NCBI GenBank assembly: GCA_016721465.1
Contig: JADKIA010000008.1
Location: 62,001 to 126,000, forward strand
Reading direction: 5' to 3'
DNA length: 64,000 nucleotides
From: Ideonella sp.
GTDB taxonomy: Bacteria; Pseudomonadota; Gammaproteobacteria; Burkholderiales; Burkholderiaceae_C
The notes under the pieces were generated by a model that was given only the letters and a program-made list of their open reading frames with translations, was not told where the DNA came from and did no database searches. The translations under genes were made by a program, and so were the position numbers. Positions 16,624 through 26,213 of this stretch are shown here, one piece after another (position 1 is the stretch's first letter; every line of letters begins with the position of its first letter).

Positions 16624-16705
16624 TGGACCACCCCCGCAGCGCCTTCGGCGCTTCCCCCTCAAAGGGGGCGGCCCCAGCGGACCGGCCAAGCCGGATCCGC
16701 GGCGC
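16624..16705 (+). repeat. Dispersed GC-rich palindromic element (full copy)
   Basis: The element is built from three hairpins in a row: GCGCCTTCGGCGC, CCCCCTCAAAGGGGG, and GCGGACCGGC...GCCGGATCCGC. It lies between nrtD and nirB. Inverted relatives are at 24381-24456 and 56104-56183, and a partial direct one is at 14757. The sequence has no coding potential of its own and resembles REP-type elements found in other Burkholderiales. Confidence 0.7.
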
Positions 16706-16744
16706 CCGCTTGCAACATGCACCTGACCGATCAAAGGAGAACCT

Positions 16745-19234
16745 GTGAAGAATGACCCGATCCTGGGCCAGCGCCAGAAGCTCGTCGTCGTCGGCAACGG
16801 CATGGCCGGCGTGCGCGCAGTGGAGGAGTTGCTGAAGATCGCCCCCGATCTCTACGACATCACCATCTTCGGCAGCGAGCCGCACCCCAACTACAACCGC
16901 ATCCTGCTCTCGCCGGTGCTGGCCGGCGAACAGACGCTGGACGAGATCGTGCTCAACCCGCTGGCCTGGTATGCCGAGCACGGCATCACCCTGCACACCG
17001 GCCAGATGGTGACGCGCGTGGATCGCGTGCGCCGAACGGTGCACGCCACGGCGGCCGACGGCAGCGAGATCACCGCGCCCTACGACCGGCTGCTGCTGGC
17101 CACCGGCTCGCTGCCCTTCATCCTGCCGGTGCCTGGCAAAGAGCTGGCCGGCGTGATCGCCTACCGCGACATCGCTGACACGCAAGCCATGATCGACGCC
17201 GCCACGCGCTATCGGCACGCCGTGGTGATCGGCGGTGGCCTGCTTGGCCTGGAGGCCGCCAACGGGCTGATGAAGCGCGGCATGCAGGTCACCGTGGTGC
17301 ACATCGCGCCCTGGCTGATGGAACGCCAGCTCGACGACGTGGCCGGCGGCATGCTGCGCGCCTCGCTCGAAGCGCGCGGCCTGAAGTTCCTGATCGGCGC
17401 ACAGACGCAGGCGCTGGTGGGCGACCCGTCCGGTCGCGTCACCGATGTGCAATTCAAGGACGGCGCGTCCGTGCCCGCCGACCTGGTGGTGATGGCCGCG
17501 GGCATCCGCCCCAACACCGTGCTGGCCGAAGCCATGGGCCTGCACTGCCAGCGCGGCATCGTCGTCAACGACACCCTGCAAACACTCACCGACGCGCGCA
17601 TCTATGCGGTGGGCGAATGCGCGGCCCACCGCGGCATCGCCTACGGCCTGGTGGCGCCGTTGTTCGAGCAGGGCAAGGTCTGCGCCACGCACCTGGCGCA
17701 ATTCGGGATCGGTCGCTACAGCGGCAGCCAGGTGAGCACCAAGCTCAAGGTCACGGGCATCGACCTGTTCTCTGCCGGCAACTTCACGGGGGGCGAGGGC
17801 TTCGAAGAAATCGTGATGAGCGATCCCGCCGGAGGGGTCTACAAGAAGCTCGTCATCCAGAACGACAAACTCGTCGGCGCCTGCCTGTACGGCGACACGG
17901 TGGACGGCAGCTGGTACTTCAAGCTGCTGCGCGAAGGACGCACCGTGCACGACATCCGCGACAAGCTGATGTTTGGCGAAAGCAACATTGGCGACGTGGG
18001 CCACCAGGGCCACAGCAAGGCCGCCGTGATGGCCGACAGCGACGAGGTCTGCGGTTGCAACGGCGTGACCAAGGGCACGATCTGCAAGTCCATCAAGGAC
18101 AAGGGCCTGTTCACGATCGAGGAGGTGCGCAAGCACACCAAGGCCAGTGCGTCCTGCGGATCCTGCACCGGCCTGGTCGAGCAGCTCATCATGTTCACGG
18201 CCGGTGGCGACTACAGCGCCACGCCGAAAAAGAAGGCCGTGTGCGCTTGCACCGACCACAGCCACCAGGAGGTGCGCGACGCCATCCGCGAGCGGCACCT
18301 GCTGAGCATCGCCAGCGTCTACCAGACCCTGGCCTGGCGCACGCCCAACGGTTGCCCGTCGTGCCGCCCGGCCATCAACTATTACCTCATCAGCACCTGG
18401 CCCAAACAGGCGCAGGACGATCCGCAAAGCCGCTTCATCAACGAGCGCAGCCACGCCAACATCCAGAAGGACGGCACCTATTCCGTGATCCCGCGCATGT
18501 GGGGCGGCGAGACCACCGCGGCCGAGCTGCGCCGCATCGCCGATGCGGTGGACAAGTACCAGATTCCCACCGTCAAGGTCACCGGCGGGCAACGCATCGA
18601 CCTGCTGGGCGTGAAGAAGGAGGACCTGGTCAACGTCTGGAAAGACATTGCCATGCCCTCGGGCCACGCCTACGCCAAGGCGCTGCGCACGGTGAAGACC
18701 TGCGTGGGCAGCGAGTGGTGCCGCATGGGCACGCAGGACTCGACGCAGATGGGCAAAGACCTGGAGCGCGCGATGTGGCGCATGTACGCGCCGCACAAGG
18801 TGAAGTTTGCCGTCTCGGGCTGCCCGCGCAACTGCGCCGAGGCCGGCATCAAGGACGTGGGCATCATCGGCGTGGACAGCGGCTGGGAGATGTACATCGC
18901 CGGCAACGGCGGCATCAAGACCGAGGTCGCTCACTTTCTCGTCAAGCTCAAGACCGCCGCCGAGGTGATGGAGTACACCGGCGCCTTCATGCAGCTCTAC
19001 CGCGAGGAGGGCTGGTACCTGGAGCGCACGGTGCACTACGTGAACCGCGTCGGCCTGGACCATGTCAAGCGCAAGGTGCTGGACGACGCTGCGGGCCGCG
19101 TGGCGTTGTGGGAACGCCTGCAGTTCAGCCTGGACGGCGAGCCCGACCCCTGGTTCGAGCATGCGCAGGCTGCGGTGGATTTGCGGCAGTTCAAGGCCTT
19201 GGCGCCGGCCGGCGCCCTCAAGGAGATTGCATGA
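16745..19234 (+). CDS. nirB: NADH-dependent assimilatory nitrite reductase, large subunit
   Basis: The protein has 829 residues. An N-terminal FAD/NAD domain (VVVGNGMAGVRAVEELL; VIGGGLLGLEAANGL) is followed by a BFD-type [2Fe-2S] region (VCGCNGVTKGTICKSI...SCGSCTGLVE) and a second cysteine cluster (VCACTDHS...NGCPSCRPAINYYL). The siroheme and [4Fe-4S] domain then follows, with TCVGSEWCRMGTQDS and VSGCPRNCAEAGIKDVG. It reduces nitrite to ammonium in the cytoplasm with six electrons from NADH. GTG 16745 follows a strong AAAGGAGA. Its stop overlaps the nirD start by four bases, so the two subunits are translationally coupled. Confidence 0.96.
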   Translation: MKNDPILGQRQKLVVVGNGMAGVRAVEELLKIAPDLYDITIFGSEPHPNYNRILLSPVLAGEQTLDEIVLNPLAWYAEHGITLHTGQMVTRVDRVRRTVHATAADGSEITAPYDRLLLATGSLPFILPVPGKELAGVIAYRDIADTQAMIDAATRYRHAVVIGGGLLGLEAANGLMKRGMQVTVVHIAPWLMERQLDDVAGGMLRASLEARGLKFLIGAQTQALVGDPSGRVTDVQFKDGASVPADLVVMAAGIRPNTVLAEAMGLHCQRGIVVNDTLQTLTDARIYAVGECAAHRGIAYGLVAPLFEQGKVCATHLAQFGIGRYSGSQVSTKLKVTGIDLFSAGNFTGGEGFEEIVMSDPAGGVYKKLVIQNDKLVGACLYGDTVDGSWYFKLLREGRTVHDIRDKLMFGESNIGDVGHQGHSKAAVMADSDEVCGCNGVTKGTICKSIKDKGLFTIEEVRKHTKASASCGSCTGLVEQLIMFTAGGDYSATPKKKAVCACTDHSHQEVRDAIRERHLLSIASVYQTLAWRTPNGCPSCRPAINYYLISTWPKQAQDDPQSRFINERSHANIQKDGTYSVIPRMWGGETTAAELRRIADAVDKYQIPTVKVTGGQRIDLLGVKKEDLVNVWKDIAMPSGHAYAKALRTVKTCVGSEWCRMGTQDSTQMGKDLERAMWRMYAPHKVKFAVSGCPRNCAEAGIKDVGIIGVDSGWEMYIAGNGGIKTEVAHFLVKLKTAAEVMEYTGAFMQLYREEGWYLERTVHYVNRVGLDHVKRKVLDDAAGRVALWERLQFSLDGEPDPWFEHAQAAVDLRQFKALAPAGALKEIA

Positions 19235-19617
19235 CGAACTGGATCGCCATCTGCGCCCTTGACGACATTCCCGTGTTGGGCGCCCGTCGGGTGGCGCGAA
19301 ACGTTGGTGCCGCGGTGGCCGTGTTCCGCACTGCCGACGATCGCGTCTTCGCGCTGCTGGACCGCTGCCCGCACAAGGGTGGTCCGCTGTCGCAGGGCAT
19401 CGTCTTCGGCGACGCGGTGGCCTGCCCGCTGCACAACTGGACCATCGGGCTGGCCGATGGCCATGCCGCCGCGCCCGACGAGGGCCACACGCCCAGCTTC
19501 ACCTGCCGGGTGGATGCGGGGCAGGTCTTCCTCGACGCCGACGAGTTGGCGACGCAGGCGCTGGACCTCGCCCTGCCCGTGGCCGGCCCTTGCACGCGCC
19601 GCTGCGCCACGGCCTGA
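19231..19617 (+). CDS. nirD: Nitrite reductase small subunit (Rieske-fold)
   Basis: The protein has 128 residues. The fold is Rieske-like, and both cluster half-motifs are present here (CPHKGG and CPLHNW), so it may hold a [2Fe-2S] cluster; many NirD proteins lack those ligands. The typical ending GHTPSFTCRVDAGQVFL is seen. The ATG at 19231 overlaps the nirB stop. It is the partner subunit of NirB. The last ~25 residues (ALPVAGPCTRRCATA) are unusual and not conserved in the family as far as I can tell. Confidence 0.92.
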   Translation: MTNWIAICALDDIPVLGARRVARNVGAAVAVFRTADDRVFALLDRCPHKGGPLSQGIVFGDAVACPLHNWTIGLADGHAAAPDEGHTPSFTCRVDAGQVFLDADELATQALDLALPVAGPCTRRCATA

Positions 19618-19634
19618 ACCGATCGGCCGCCCAC

Positions 19635-22499
19635 ATGCGCGAAACCCGCTCCACCTGCCCCTACTGCGGCGTCGGCTGTGGCGTGGTCATCGAGCACGAT
19701 GAGCAGCAGATCACCGGCGTGCGCGGCGACCCGGATCACCCCGCCAACTTCGGCCGCCTGTGCACCAAGGGCAGCACGCTGCACCTGACCGCGGCGCCGC
19801 TGCTGCAGCAACAGACCCGCCTGCTGCAGCCCATGCGGCGCGCCGAGCGTGGCGGCGCCCTGCAAGCCGTGGCCTGGGATGCCGCGCTGGACGAGGTGGC
19901 GCAACGCTTCGCCGACAGCGTGCTGCGGCACGGCCCCGATTCGGTGGGCCTGTACCTCTCAGGGCAGCTGCTCACCGAGGACTACTACGTCTTCAACAAA
20001 CTGGCCAAGGGCCTGATCGGCACCAACAACGTCGACAGCAACTCGCGCCTGTGCATGAGCAGCGCCGTGGCGGGCTACAAGGCCAGCCTGGGCTCGGACG
20101 CACCACCGGCGTGCTATGACGACATCGCTCTGGCGGGCACGGTCTTCATTGCCGGCGCCAACACCGCCTGGGCGCACCCGGTGCTGTACCGCCGGCTGGA
20201 GGACGCGCGCCGCGCCAACCCGTCGCTCAAGGTGATCGTGGTCGATCCGCGTCGCACCGAGACCGCCGCTGAAAGCCATCTGCACCTGCCGCTGCTGCCC
20301 GGCACCGACCTGGTGTTGTTTCACGCGATGCTGCATGTGATGCTGTGGGACGGCCTGACCGACACCACCTTCATCGAGCAGCACACCAGCGGCTTCGCGA
20401 CCCTGCGCGACCGGGTGCGCGAATTCACCCCGGCGCATGCGGCCAAGGTCTGTGGCCTGCAGGAGGCCGACATCGTGCAGGCCGCGCGCTGGTTCGCCGG
20501 CGTGGACGAAGCGGCTGCAATGGGCGCTTCGGGCGAGCAGCGGCGGCCCACGCTGTCGCTGTACTGCCAGGGCCTGAACCAGAGCAGCAGCGGCACCGAC
20601 AAGAACACCGCGCTGATCAACCTGCACCTGGCCACCGGCCAGATCGGCCGACCCGGCGCCGGGCCGCTGTCGCTCACCGGCCAGCCCAATGCCATGGGCG
20701 GGCGCGAGGTGGGCGGACTGGCCAACCTGCTCAGTGGCCACCGCGATCTGGCCAATGCCAGCCACCGTGCCGAGGTGGCGGCGCTGTGGGGGGTGAGCAC
20801 GGTACCGGAGCGGCCCGGCAAGAGCGCGGTGGAGATGTTCCAGGCCGCGGCGGATGGCGAGATCCACGCGTTGTGGATCGTGTGCACCAACCCCGCCCAG
20901 TCGATGCCCGACCAGGCCACGGTGCGCGCGGCGCTGCAGCGCTGCGAGTTCGTGGTGCTGCAGGAGGCGCAGCAAGACACGTCCACGGCGCGGTATGCCG
21001 ATCTGTTGCTGCCCGCCACCACCTGGGGCGAGAAGAGCGGCACGGTGACCAACAGTGAGCGACGCATCAGCCGCGTCCGCGCGGCGCTGCCCCCGATGGG
21101 CGAGGCCCGCCATGATTGGGCCATCGCGGTGGACGTCGCGCGGCGCATGGAGGCCTTGCTGCCCACTCGTCGCACCGCGGGTGGCAAGGGCGGCACCTTG
21201 TTCCCCTACGCGGAGGCAGAGAGCGTTTGGAACGAGCACCGCGAATCCACCCGTGGCCGCGACCTGGACATCGCCGGCCTGAGCTGGGCCGGGCTGGAGC
21301 AGCCACGGCAATGGCCCTTTGCCGACGGCGCCACCGAAGGCACGGCGCGCCTGTACACCGACCACCGCTTCGCCACACCCGACGGCCGCGCCCGTTTCAC
21401 CGCACCGGCCTGGACGCCGCCAGCCGAGCCGCGCGACGCGCGTTACCCCATCGCCTTGAACACCGGCCGCCTGCGCGACCAATGGCACGGCATGAGCCGC
21501 ACCGGCAACCTGGGTCGGCTGTTTGCGCACACCCCAGAGCCGGCATTGCAGTTGAACCCACAGGAGCTGCAGCGCCGCGGGTGGACCGATGGCGAACTCA
21601 TCCGCGTGCAATCCCGCCGCGGCAGCCTGGTGCTTCCCGTGCAGGGCAGCGACAGCTTGGCCCCGGCACAGGCCTTCATCGCGATGCACTGGGGCGACGA
21701 GTTCCTGGGCGGTGCGCAAGCCGCCGGCGTGAACGCCCTCACCACGGGCCGGCACTGCCCGCAATCGCGTCAGCCCGAACTCAAGCACGCCGCGGTGCGC
21801 CTGGAGCACGCCAAGCTGGCCTGGGGGCTGCTGGCTGCCGCCTGGCTGCCCGCCGACCGCTGGGTGGCCGCTCGTCGCCAGCTGCAGGCGCTGATGCCTG
21901 CGTTCGAGTTCGCCAGCTGTGTGCCCTTCGGGCGCGAAACCGCCCTGTCACCCGCCGCGGGCACCGAGACCGCGCACGGCGGGCCCGACCCGGCAGCCGC
22001 GCGCGTCGGCCTGCTGTTCCGTGCGGCCAGCACACAAGCAGGCTCGACCGAGGTCTTGCAGGCCATCGAGCGCGCGCTGCAGCTCTCCGCCCCCGAATTG
22101 ATGCGCTATGCCGACCCGCAGCGCGGGCAACATCGAACCATGGCCGTGGCGCCCGACGGCCAGCTGCGTGCCTTTGTGCTGGCCGGCGACCTGGCCGCGC
22201 AAGCCTGGGTGCTCAATCTGCTGCAGCAGGGCTTGCCTGCCGTGGGCTTCGGCCGCGCCCTGCTTGCTGCACGTGCGCAGCCGCCGCAGACCCTGGCCGC
22301 GCGAAGTCCGCAGGTGTGCGCCTGCCACGACGTGAGCGAGGCCACCATCCTGGCGGCGTTGCCTGGCTGCCATGGCGACGCACCCGCGCGGCTGGCCCAG
22401 CTTCAATCCCGCCTGCGCTGTGGCACGGAGTGCGGCTCCTGCCTGCCGGCGGTGAAGGCCTTGCTGCAGCACAAGGCCGGGACCGAGGCCTTGGCTTGA
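19635..22499 (+). CDS. nasA: Assimilatory nitrate reductase, molybdopterin catalytic subunit with BFD domain
   Basis: The protein has 954 residues. An N-terminal [4Fe-4S] motif (CPYCGVGCGV...GRLCTKG) is followed by the molybdo-bis-MGD domains (SRLCMSSAVAGYKASLGSDAPPACYDDI; LSLYCQGLNQSSSGTDKNTALINLHLATGQIGRPGAGP) and a molydopterin dinucleotide-binding segment (ALNTGRLRDQWHGMSRTG). A C-terminal BFD-like [2Fe-2S] domain lies at about 890-945 (CACHDVSEATI...CGTECGSCLPAVK). This is the NasA type, which takes electrons from a flavoprotein or ferredoxin rather than a NapB or NarH partner. It reduces nitrate to nitrite in the cytoplasm and feeds NirBD encoded upstream. ATG 19635 is placed directly before the cluster motif. 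The tail is convergent with the acyl-CoA synthetase gene, ten bases away. Confidence 0.95.
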   Translation: MRETRSTCPYCGVGCGVVIEHDEQQITGVRGDPDHPANFGRLCTKGSTLHLTAAPLLQQQTRLLQPMRRAERGGALQAVAWDAALDEVAQRFADSVLRHGPDSVGLYLSGQLLTEDYYVFNKLAKGLIGTNNVDSNSRLCMSSAVAGYKASLGSDAPPACYDDIALAGTVFIAGANTAWAHPVLYRRLEDARRANPSLKVIVVDPRRTETAAESHLHLPLLPGTDLVLFHAMLHVMLWDGLTDTTFIEQHTSGFATLRDRVREFTPAHAAKVCGLQEADIVQAARWFAGVDEAAAMGASGEQRRPTLSLYCQGLNQSSSGTDKNTALINLHLATGQIGRPGAGPLSLTGQPNAMGGREVGGLANLLSGHRDLANASHRAEVAALWGVSTVPERPGKSAVEMFQAAADGEIHALWIVCTNPAQSMPDQATVRAALQRCEFVVLQEAQQDTSTARYADLLLPATTWGEKSGTVTNSERRISRVRAALPPMGEARHDWAIAVDVARRMEALLPTRRTAGGKGGTLFPYAEAESVWNEHRESTRGRDLDIAGLSWAGLEQPRQWPFADGATEGTARLYTDHRFATPDGRARFTAPAWTPPAEPRDARYPIALNTGRLRDQWHGMSRTGNLGRLFAHTPEPALQLNPQELQRRGWTDGELIRVQSRRGSLVLPVQGSDSLAPAQAFIAMHWGDEFLGGAQAAGVNALTTGRHCPQSRQPELKHAAVRLEHAKLAWGLLAAAWLPADRWVAARRQLQALMPAFEFASCVPFGRETALSPAAGTETAHGGPDPAAARVGLLFRAASTQAGSTEVLQAIERALQLSAPELMRYADPQRGQHRTMAVAPDGQLRAFVLAGDLAAQAWVLNLLQQGLPAVGFGRALLAARAQPPQTLAARSPQVCACHDVSEATILAALPGCHGDAPARLAQLQSRLRCGTECGSCLPAVKALLQHKAGTEALA

Positions 22500-22509
22500 G
22501 CGTCGGACC

Positions 22510-24201
22510 TCAGCGATCCATCCAGATCACCTTCTTGCGCGAGTCGGCCCAGGCCGCGTATTTGGCGGCATAGACTTCTTCGATCCGGTTGCGCTTGACC
22601 TTGAGCGTGGGCGTGATGAAGCCGTTGTCCACGCTCCAGGGCTCGGTGACCAGGATCAGCGCGTCGAGCTGCTCGTGCGGGTCGAACGTCGGGTTGATCG
22701 CCGCCAGGTGCTCACCCAGCGAGGCTTCGAGTTCGGCCCGACCCTCGGGTGTGCGCGCCTTGGCGATGGCCTCGGGGTTGAGCATCACGATGCCGAGCGG
22801 CTGGCCCAGGTTGGCGCCAGTGACGCAGCAGGCCTCCACGGCGGGGTGCATCACCAAACGGTCCTCGATGTGGGCCGGCGAGACGTATTTGCCCTTGCTG
22901 GTCTTGAACAGGTCCTTCACCCGGCCGGTGATGCTGAGGTTGCCTTCCCGATCGACCGAGCCCTTGTCACCGGTGCGCAGCCAGCCGTCGGCGGTGAAGG
23001 CCTCGGCCGTGAGGCCCGGCTCCTTGTAGTAGCCCAGCATCACGTTGGCGCTGCGCAATTGCACCTCGCCGCTGACCGGGTCGATGCGCTGCTCCACGCC
23101 GTCGTACGGGGGGCCCACGGTGCCGGGCCGCTGCACGCCGGGCAACGTGGCGTGGGACACGGCACAGTTCTCGGTCATGCCGTAGCCCTCGATGATGGGC
23201 AGGCCGAGCTTGGCGTACCAGTCGAGCAGCTCGGGTGGCATCGGCGCGGCGCCGCCGACGGCATAGGTGCATTGGTCCAGGCCCAGCGCCTTGAGGATCT
23301 TCCTGCGCACCAGGCCTCGCACGATGGGGATGCGCAGCAGCCGCTGCAGCTTGGCCGGGGGCATCTTGGCGTGCACACCCTGCTGGAACTTGACCCACAG
23401 GCGCGGCACCGAGAAGAAGGTGGTGGGCCGTGCGCGCTGCAGGTCCTGCGCGAAGGTGTCCAGGCTCTCGGCAAAGTACACGTGCATGCCGGTTTCGAGC
23501 AGGCCGAACTCCACCAGCGCCCGCTCGGCCACGTGCGACAGCGGCAGGTAGCTGAGCATGCGCGTGTCGGGCACCACCGCGCCACGGCGCAGCGCCGTGG
23601 CCAGCGACCAGGCAAAGTTGCCCAGGCTGTGCATCACGCCCTTGGGCATGCCCGTGGTGCCGGAGGTGTACATGATGGTGGCCAACTCGTCGGCGCCACG
23701 CACCGGCGACTCGGCTTGAGGCTTGGTGTTGGCCACGATGTCGTCCCACTTGGGGCAACCGGTGGCCGGTGCCAACGGCATCTGTACGCAGCGCAAGGTG
23801 ACCGGCACCCCGGCCTTCATGCCATCCCAGCCGTCGAGCTTGCCGATGAACAGCAACTTGGACTCGCTGTGCTCCAGGATCTGGCGCACGGTCTCGGCCG
23901 CCAGCGTGGGATACAGGGGCACCGACACGCCGCCGGCCAGCCAGATGGCCCAGTCGACCATCATCCACCAGGCGGTATTCTTGGACATCAGCGCCACACG
24001 GTCACCGGGCTGGATGCCCACCTCGCGCAGGTACTGCGCCACGCGGCGGGTCTGGTCCATCGCCTGCGCCCAGGTGAAGGTCTGCACCCGGCCGCCTCCC
24101 ATGGGCTGGGTGAAGATCACCCGGTTCGGCGCCGTGGCCTCCCAGTGGTAAAGGCGCTGCAAGGCCAGCACTTCGGGTTGGATGCGAACTTCTGCGGTCA
24201 T
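22510..24201 (-). CDS. AMP-dependent (long-chain) acyl-CoA synthetase
   Basis: The protein has 563 residues of the FadD15/ACSL type, soluble or membrane-associated. The ATP/AMP motif is IMYTSGTTGMPKGVMHS (about 180), and further marks are YLPLSHVAER, EGYGMTENCAVS, and the hinge GWLRTGDKGSVDREGNLSITGRVKDLFKTSKGKYVSP. The catalytic lysine region PTLKVKRNRIEE is present near the C-terminus. It should activate fatty or aryl acids to CoA thioesters; chain length cannot be told. ATG 24201 was taken because the open frame continuing upstream runs into the 13-bp tandem repeats and codes for low-complexity arginine/glycine sequence. There are no pathway genes beside it. Confidence 0.9.
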   Translation of the reverse strand: MTAEVRIQPEVLALQRLYHWEATAPNRVIFTQPMGGGRVQTFTWAQAMDQTRRVAQYLREVGIQPGDRVALMSKNTAWWMMVDWAIWLAGGVSVPLYPTLAAETVRQILEHSESKLLFIGKLDGWDGMKAGVPVTLRCVQMPLAPATGCPKWDDIVANTKPQAESPVRGADELATIMYTSGTTGMPKGVMHSLGNFAWSLATALRRGAVVPDTRMLSYLPLSHVAERALVEFGLLETGMHVYFAESLDTFAQDLQRARPTTFFSVPRLWVKFQQGVHAKMPPAKLQRLLRIPIVRGLVRRKILKALGLDQCTYAVGGAAPMPPELLDWYAKLGLPIIEGYGMTENCAVSHATLPGVQRPGTVGPPYDGVEQRIDPVSGEVQLRSANVMLGYYKEPGLTAEAFTADGWLRTGDKGSVDREGNLSITGRVKDLFKTSKGKYVSPAHIEDRLVMHPAVEACCVTGANLGQPLGIVMLNPEAIAKARTPEGRAELEASLGEHLAAINPTFDPHEQLDALILVTEPWSVDNGFITPTLKVKRNRIEEVYAAKYAAWADSRKKVIWMDR

Positions 24202-24302
24202 GGGCTGGACTCCGGAACGTCGGCGACGGCCGACTGACTCAGTCGCGCAGCCTACCGAATGCTCGGGCTTCGTCGCAGCGGACTTACCAGCAGATGACAG
24301 GT

Positions 24303-24380
24303 CGCACCCACCCGCCGCACGCACCCGCCGCACACACCCACCGCACCCACCCGCCGCACGCACCCGCCGCACCAACCGGC
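24303..24380. repeat. 13-bp tandem repeat, six units
   Basis: Six head-to-tail units of 13 bp follow the pattern CGCAC-NNA-CCCGC, for example CGCACCCACCCGC and CGCACGCACCCGC; the third and sixth are slightly degenerate. The array lies in the gap between two minus-strand genes, in the promoter-proximal region of the acyl-CoA synthetase gene, about 100 bases before its start. Confidence 0.85.
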
Positions 24381-24456
24381 CGCCGCGGAACCGGCATCGC
24401 CGGGCCGCTGGCGGCGCCCCCCTGGGGGGGAAGCGCCGAAGGCGCTCCGGGGGGGG
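24381..24456 (-). repeat. Dispersed GC-rich palindromic element (inverted copy)
   Basis: Reverse-strand copy of the element at 16624. It contains CCGCGGAACCGGC-ATC-GCCGGGCCGC, a C-run/G-run hairpin and AGCGCCGAAGGCGCT. It directly abuts the 13-bp tandem array and lies just after the stop of the HDOD gene. Confidence 0.65.
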
Positions 24457-24463
24457 GACCCGT

Positions 24464-25282
24464 TTACCGACCGTGCTCGGCGTTCTGTGCCAGCGTGGCC
24501 TGCAGTCTGCGTGCGACGCGCAGCACCGCGGCGCCGTCCAGATCGGCCCTGGGCGCCAGCGCCTCGGCCAGCGCGTCGAGCTGGTCGGGATGCCGCATCA
24601 TCGCGTGGGCCAGCACCGACAACGCCAGCACCTGCCGGCGTGGCGCGGGCCCTTCGATGCGCTGCTGCGTCTGCGCCTCGATGTGTTGGCGCACGCAGGC
24701 CACGGCCACCGCACTCAGCCCCCAGCTGTCGCACAGCGCCGCGCCGAGCACGTCGTGGCAGACGCCGAAGCCCATGCGTTCGATCTCGCGCAGTTCGACG
24801 TCGCTGGCCGCGGCGCGCAGCATTGCGGGGTAGTGATCCGGTGCATGCCGATACAGCACGGCCTTGCCGCATTCCTCGAACAGGCCGGCCGAATGCGCGG
24901 CCCAGGCGTCCAGGCCCAGCGCTTCGCCCAGGCGACCCATGATCAGGCCACGCTGCCCCGCACGGGTCCAGATCGGCTCCAGATCGGGTGACGACGCGAA
25001 CGCCGCTCGCAGGCCCATCTCGAAGGTGATGCCGGCCACCTCGCGCGTGCCCAGGTAGGTGACGGCCTGGTGCACGCTGTTCACACGGCCCTTCAGACCG
25101 TAGAGCGACGAGTTCACCGCCTTCATCACCGCCGCAGCCAGCGCCATGTCGCTTTCGACCAGGCTGCCCACCGCGACGAGGTTGATTTCCTCGTCGGCCA
25201 GCAGCAGCGACATGCGCACCAGCGCATCCGGCCTGGCGGGCACGTCGATGTCGAGGGAGCGAAGGTCGGCGTCGACTGGCAT
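24464..25282 (-). CDS. HDOD domain protein
   Basis: The protein has 272 residues, nearly all of it one HDOD domain. Marks are LVAVGSLVESDMALAAAVMKAVNSSLYGLKGRVNSVHQAVTYLG and, further on, AHSAGLFEECGKAVLYRHAPDHY and ERMGFGVCHDVLGAALCDSWGLS. HDOD proteins resemble HD-GYP/HD phosphohydrolases without a full catalytic HD set, and usually act as signalling scaffolds, for example in c-di-GMP or chemotaxis networks. No partner domain is fused. The stop is TAA at 24464, unlike most neighbours. Which pathway it serves is unknown. Confidence 0.85.
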   Translation of the reverse strand: MPVDADLRSLDIDVPARPDALVRMSLLLADEEINLVAVGSLVESDMALAAAVMKAVNSSLYGLKGRVNSVHQAVTYLGTREVAGITFEMGLRAAFASSPDLEPIWTRAGQRGLIMGRLGEALGLDAWAAHSAGLFEECGKAVLYRHAPDHYPAMLRAAASDVELREIERMGFGVCHDVLGAALCDSWGLSAVAVACVRQHIEAQTQQRIEGPAPRRQVLALSVLAHAMMRHPDQLDALAEALAPRADLDGAAVLRVARRLQATLAQNAEHGR

Positions 25283-25369
25283 GCGTCCAGCTTAGGGGCG
25301 AGGCCGGGCGATCGAACGGCCGAACACCGGGGGATCTGCCGGGCGTTTCCCGCAACCGGGTGCGGCACT

Positions 25370-26131
25370 TCAGCGCAGGTAGCCGTCGTAGCCGGTCTTC
25401 AGGATCAGCGCCGTCACCACGCCGACGAACAGCGTGCGCACAAAGCCCGACCCATGCTTCAAGGCCATGCGCGTACCCAACAGGCTGCCGGCCAAGTTGG
25501 CAAGCGCCAACATCAGCCCGATCTCCCACCACACATGGCCCGCGAGACTGAAACGCACCAGCGCTGAGGCATTGGTTGCGGTGTTCAACAGCTTGGCTGC
25601 CGCCGAGGCGTGCAGGAAGTCGTAGCCCAGCACACGCACGAACAGGAACACGAAGAAGCTGCCGGTGCCCGGGCCGAAGAAGCCGTCGTAGCCGCCGATC
25701 AGCAGCCCGATGGCCGCGGCCAAAGCCGATTGCGCCCGGACGGACCCGCGCGGCGCGTGGTGCCGGCCCAGGTCCTTGCGCGCCAGCGTGTAGGCCAGCA
25801 AGGACAGCAGGATCAATGGCAGGGCACGGCGCAGGCTGCTGCCATCCACCCGCGTCACCAGCCCGGCGCCGAGCCACGAACCCAGTACGGCAGTGAAAAC
25901 AGCCGGCAAGAGTGAGCGCACGCTCATCTCAATGCGCTTGAAATACTGGACACAAGACCAGGCCGTGCCCCAGACGGCCGCCGCCTTGTTGGTACCGAAC
26001 AACGTGGCCGGCGCGGCGCCGGGGTACGCGCTGAACAGCGCGGGCACCAGCACGAGGCCCCCGCCGCCGACGACGGCATCGATGAATCCTGCCAAGCCGG
26101 AGGCCGCAACGACGGCGATCAGTTCGAACAT
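25370..26131 (-). CDS. TSUP (TauE/SafE) family membrane permease
   Basis: The protein has 253 residues with about eight hydrophobic segments in two repeats. The family marks are GFIDAVVGGGGLVLVPALF in the first half and IGGYDGFFGPGTGSFFVFLFV in the second. Members export sulfite, sulfoacetate or other small anions, or take up sulfur compounds. The DAVVGGGG-type subgroup is widespread and poorly characterised. ATG 26131 was chosen because it directly precedes the first membrane segment; the longer frame upstream would code over the terminator of the next gene. The neighbours give no substrate hint. Confidence 0.88.
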   Translation of the reverse strand: MFELIAVVAASGLAGFIDAVVGGGGLVLVPALFSAYPGAAPATLFGTNKAAAVWGTAWSCVQYFKRIEMSVRSLLPAVFTAVLGSWLGAGLVTRVDGSSLRRALPLILLSLLAYTLARKDLGRHHAPRGSVRAQSALAAAIGLLIGGYDGFFGPGTGSFFVFLFVRVLGYDFLHASAAAKLLNTATNASALVRFSLAGHVWWEIGLMLALANLAGSLLGTRMALKHGSGFVRTLFVGVVTALILKTGYDGYLR

Positions 26132-26182
26132 CTGGTGGTGACCGCGCAGTGCGAGAAGCGAGGGCTTGGGCGGCAGACAAAG

Positions 26183-26213
26183 AAAAAGCGCCGGACCTGG
26201 TGAGCCCGGCGCT
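26183..26213 (-). terminator. Intrinsic terminator downstream of the GMC oxidoreductase gene
   Basis: On the minus strand the stem AGCGCCGG/CCGGCGCT (26213-26206 with 26194-26187) is followed by five T. It lies about 185 bases past the oxidoreductase stop and 50 bases before the TSUP gene. Confidence 0.75.
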
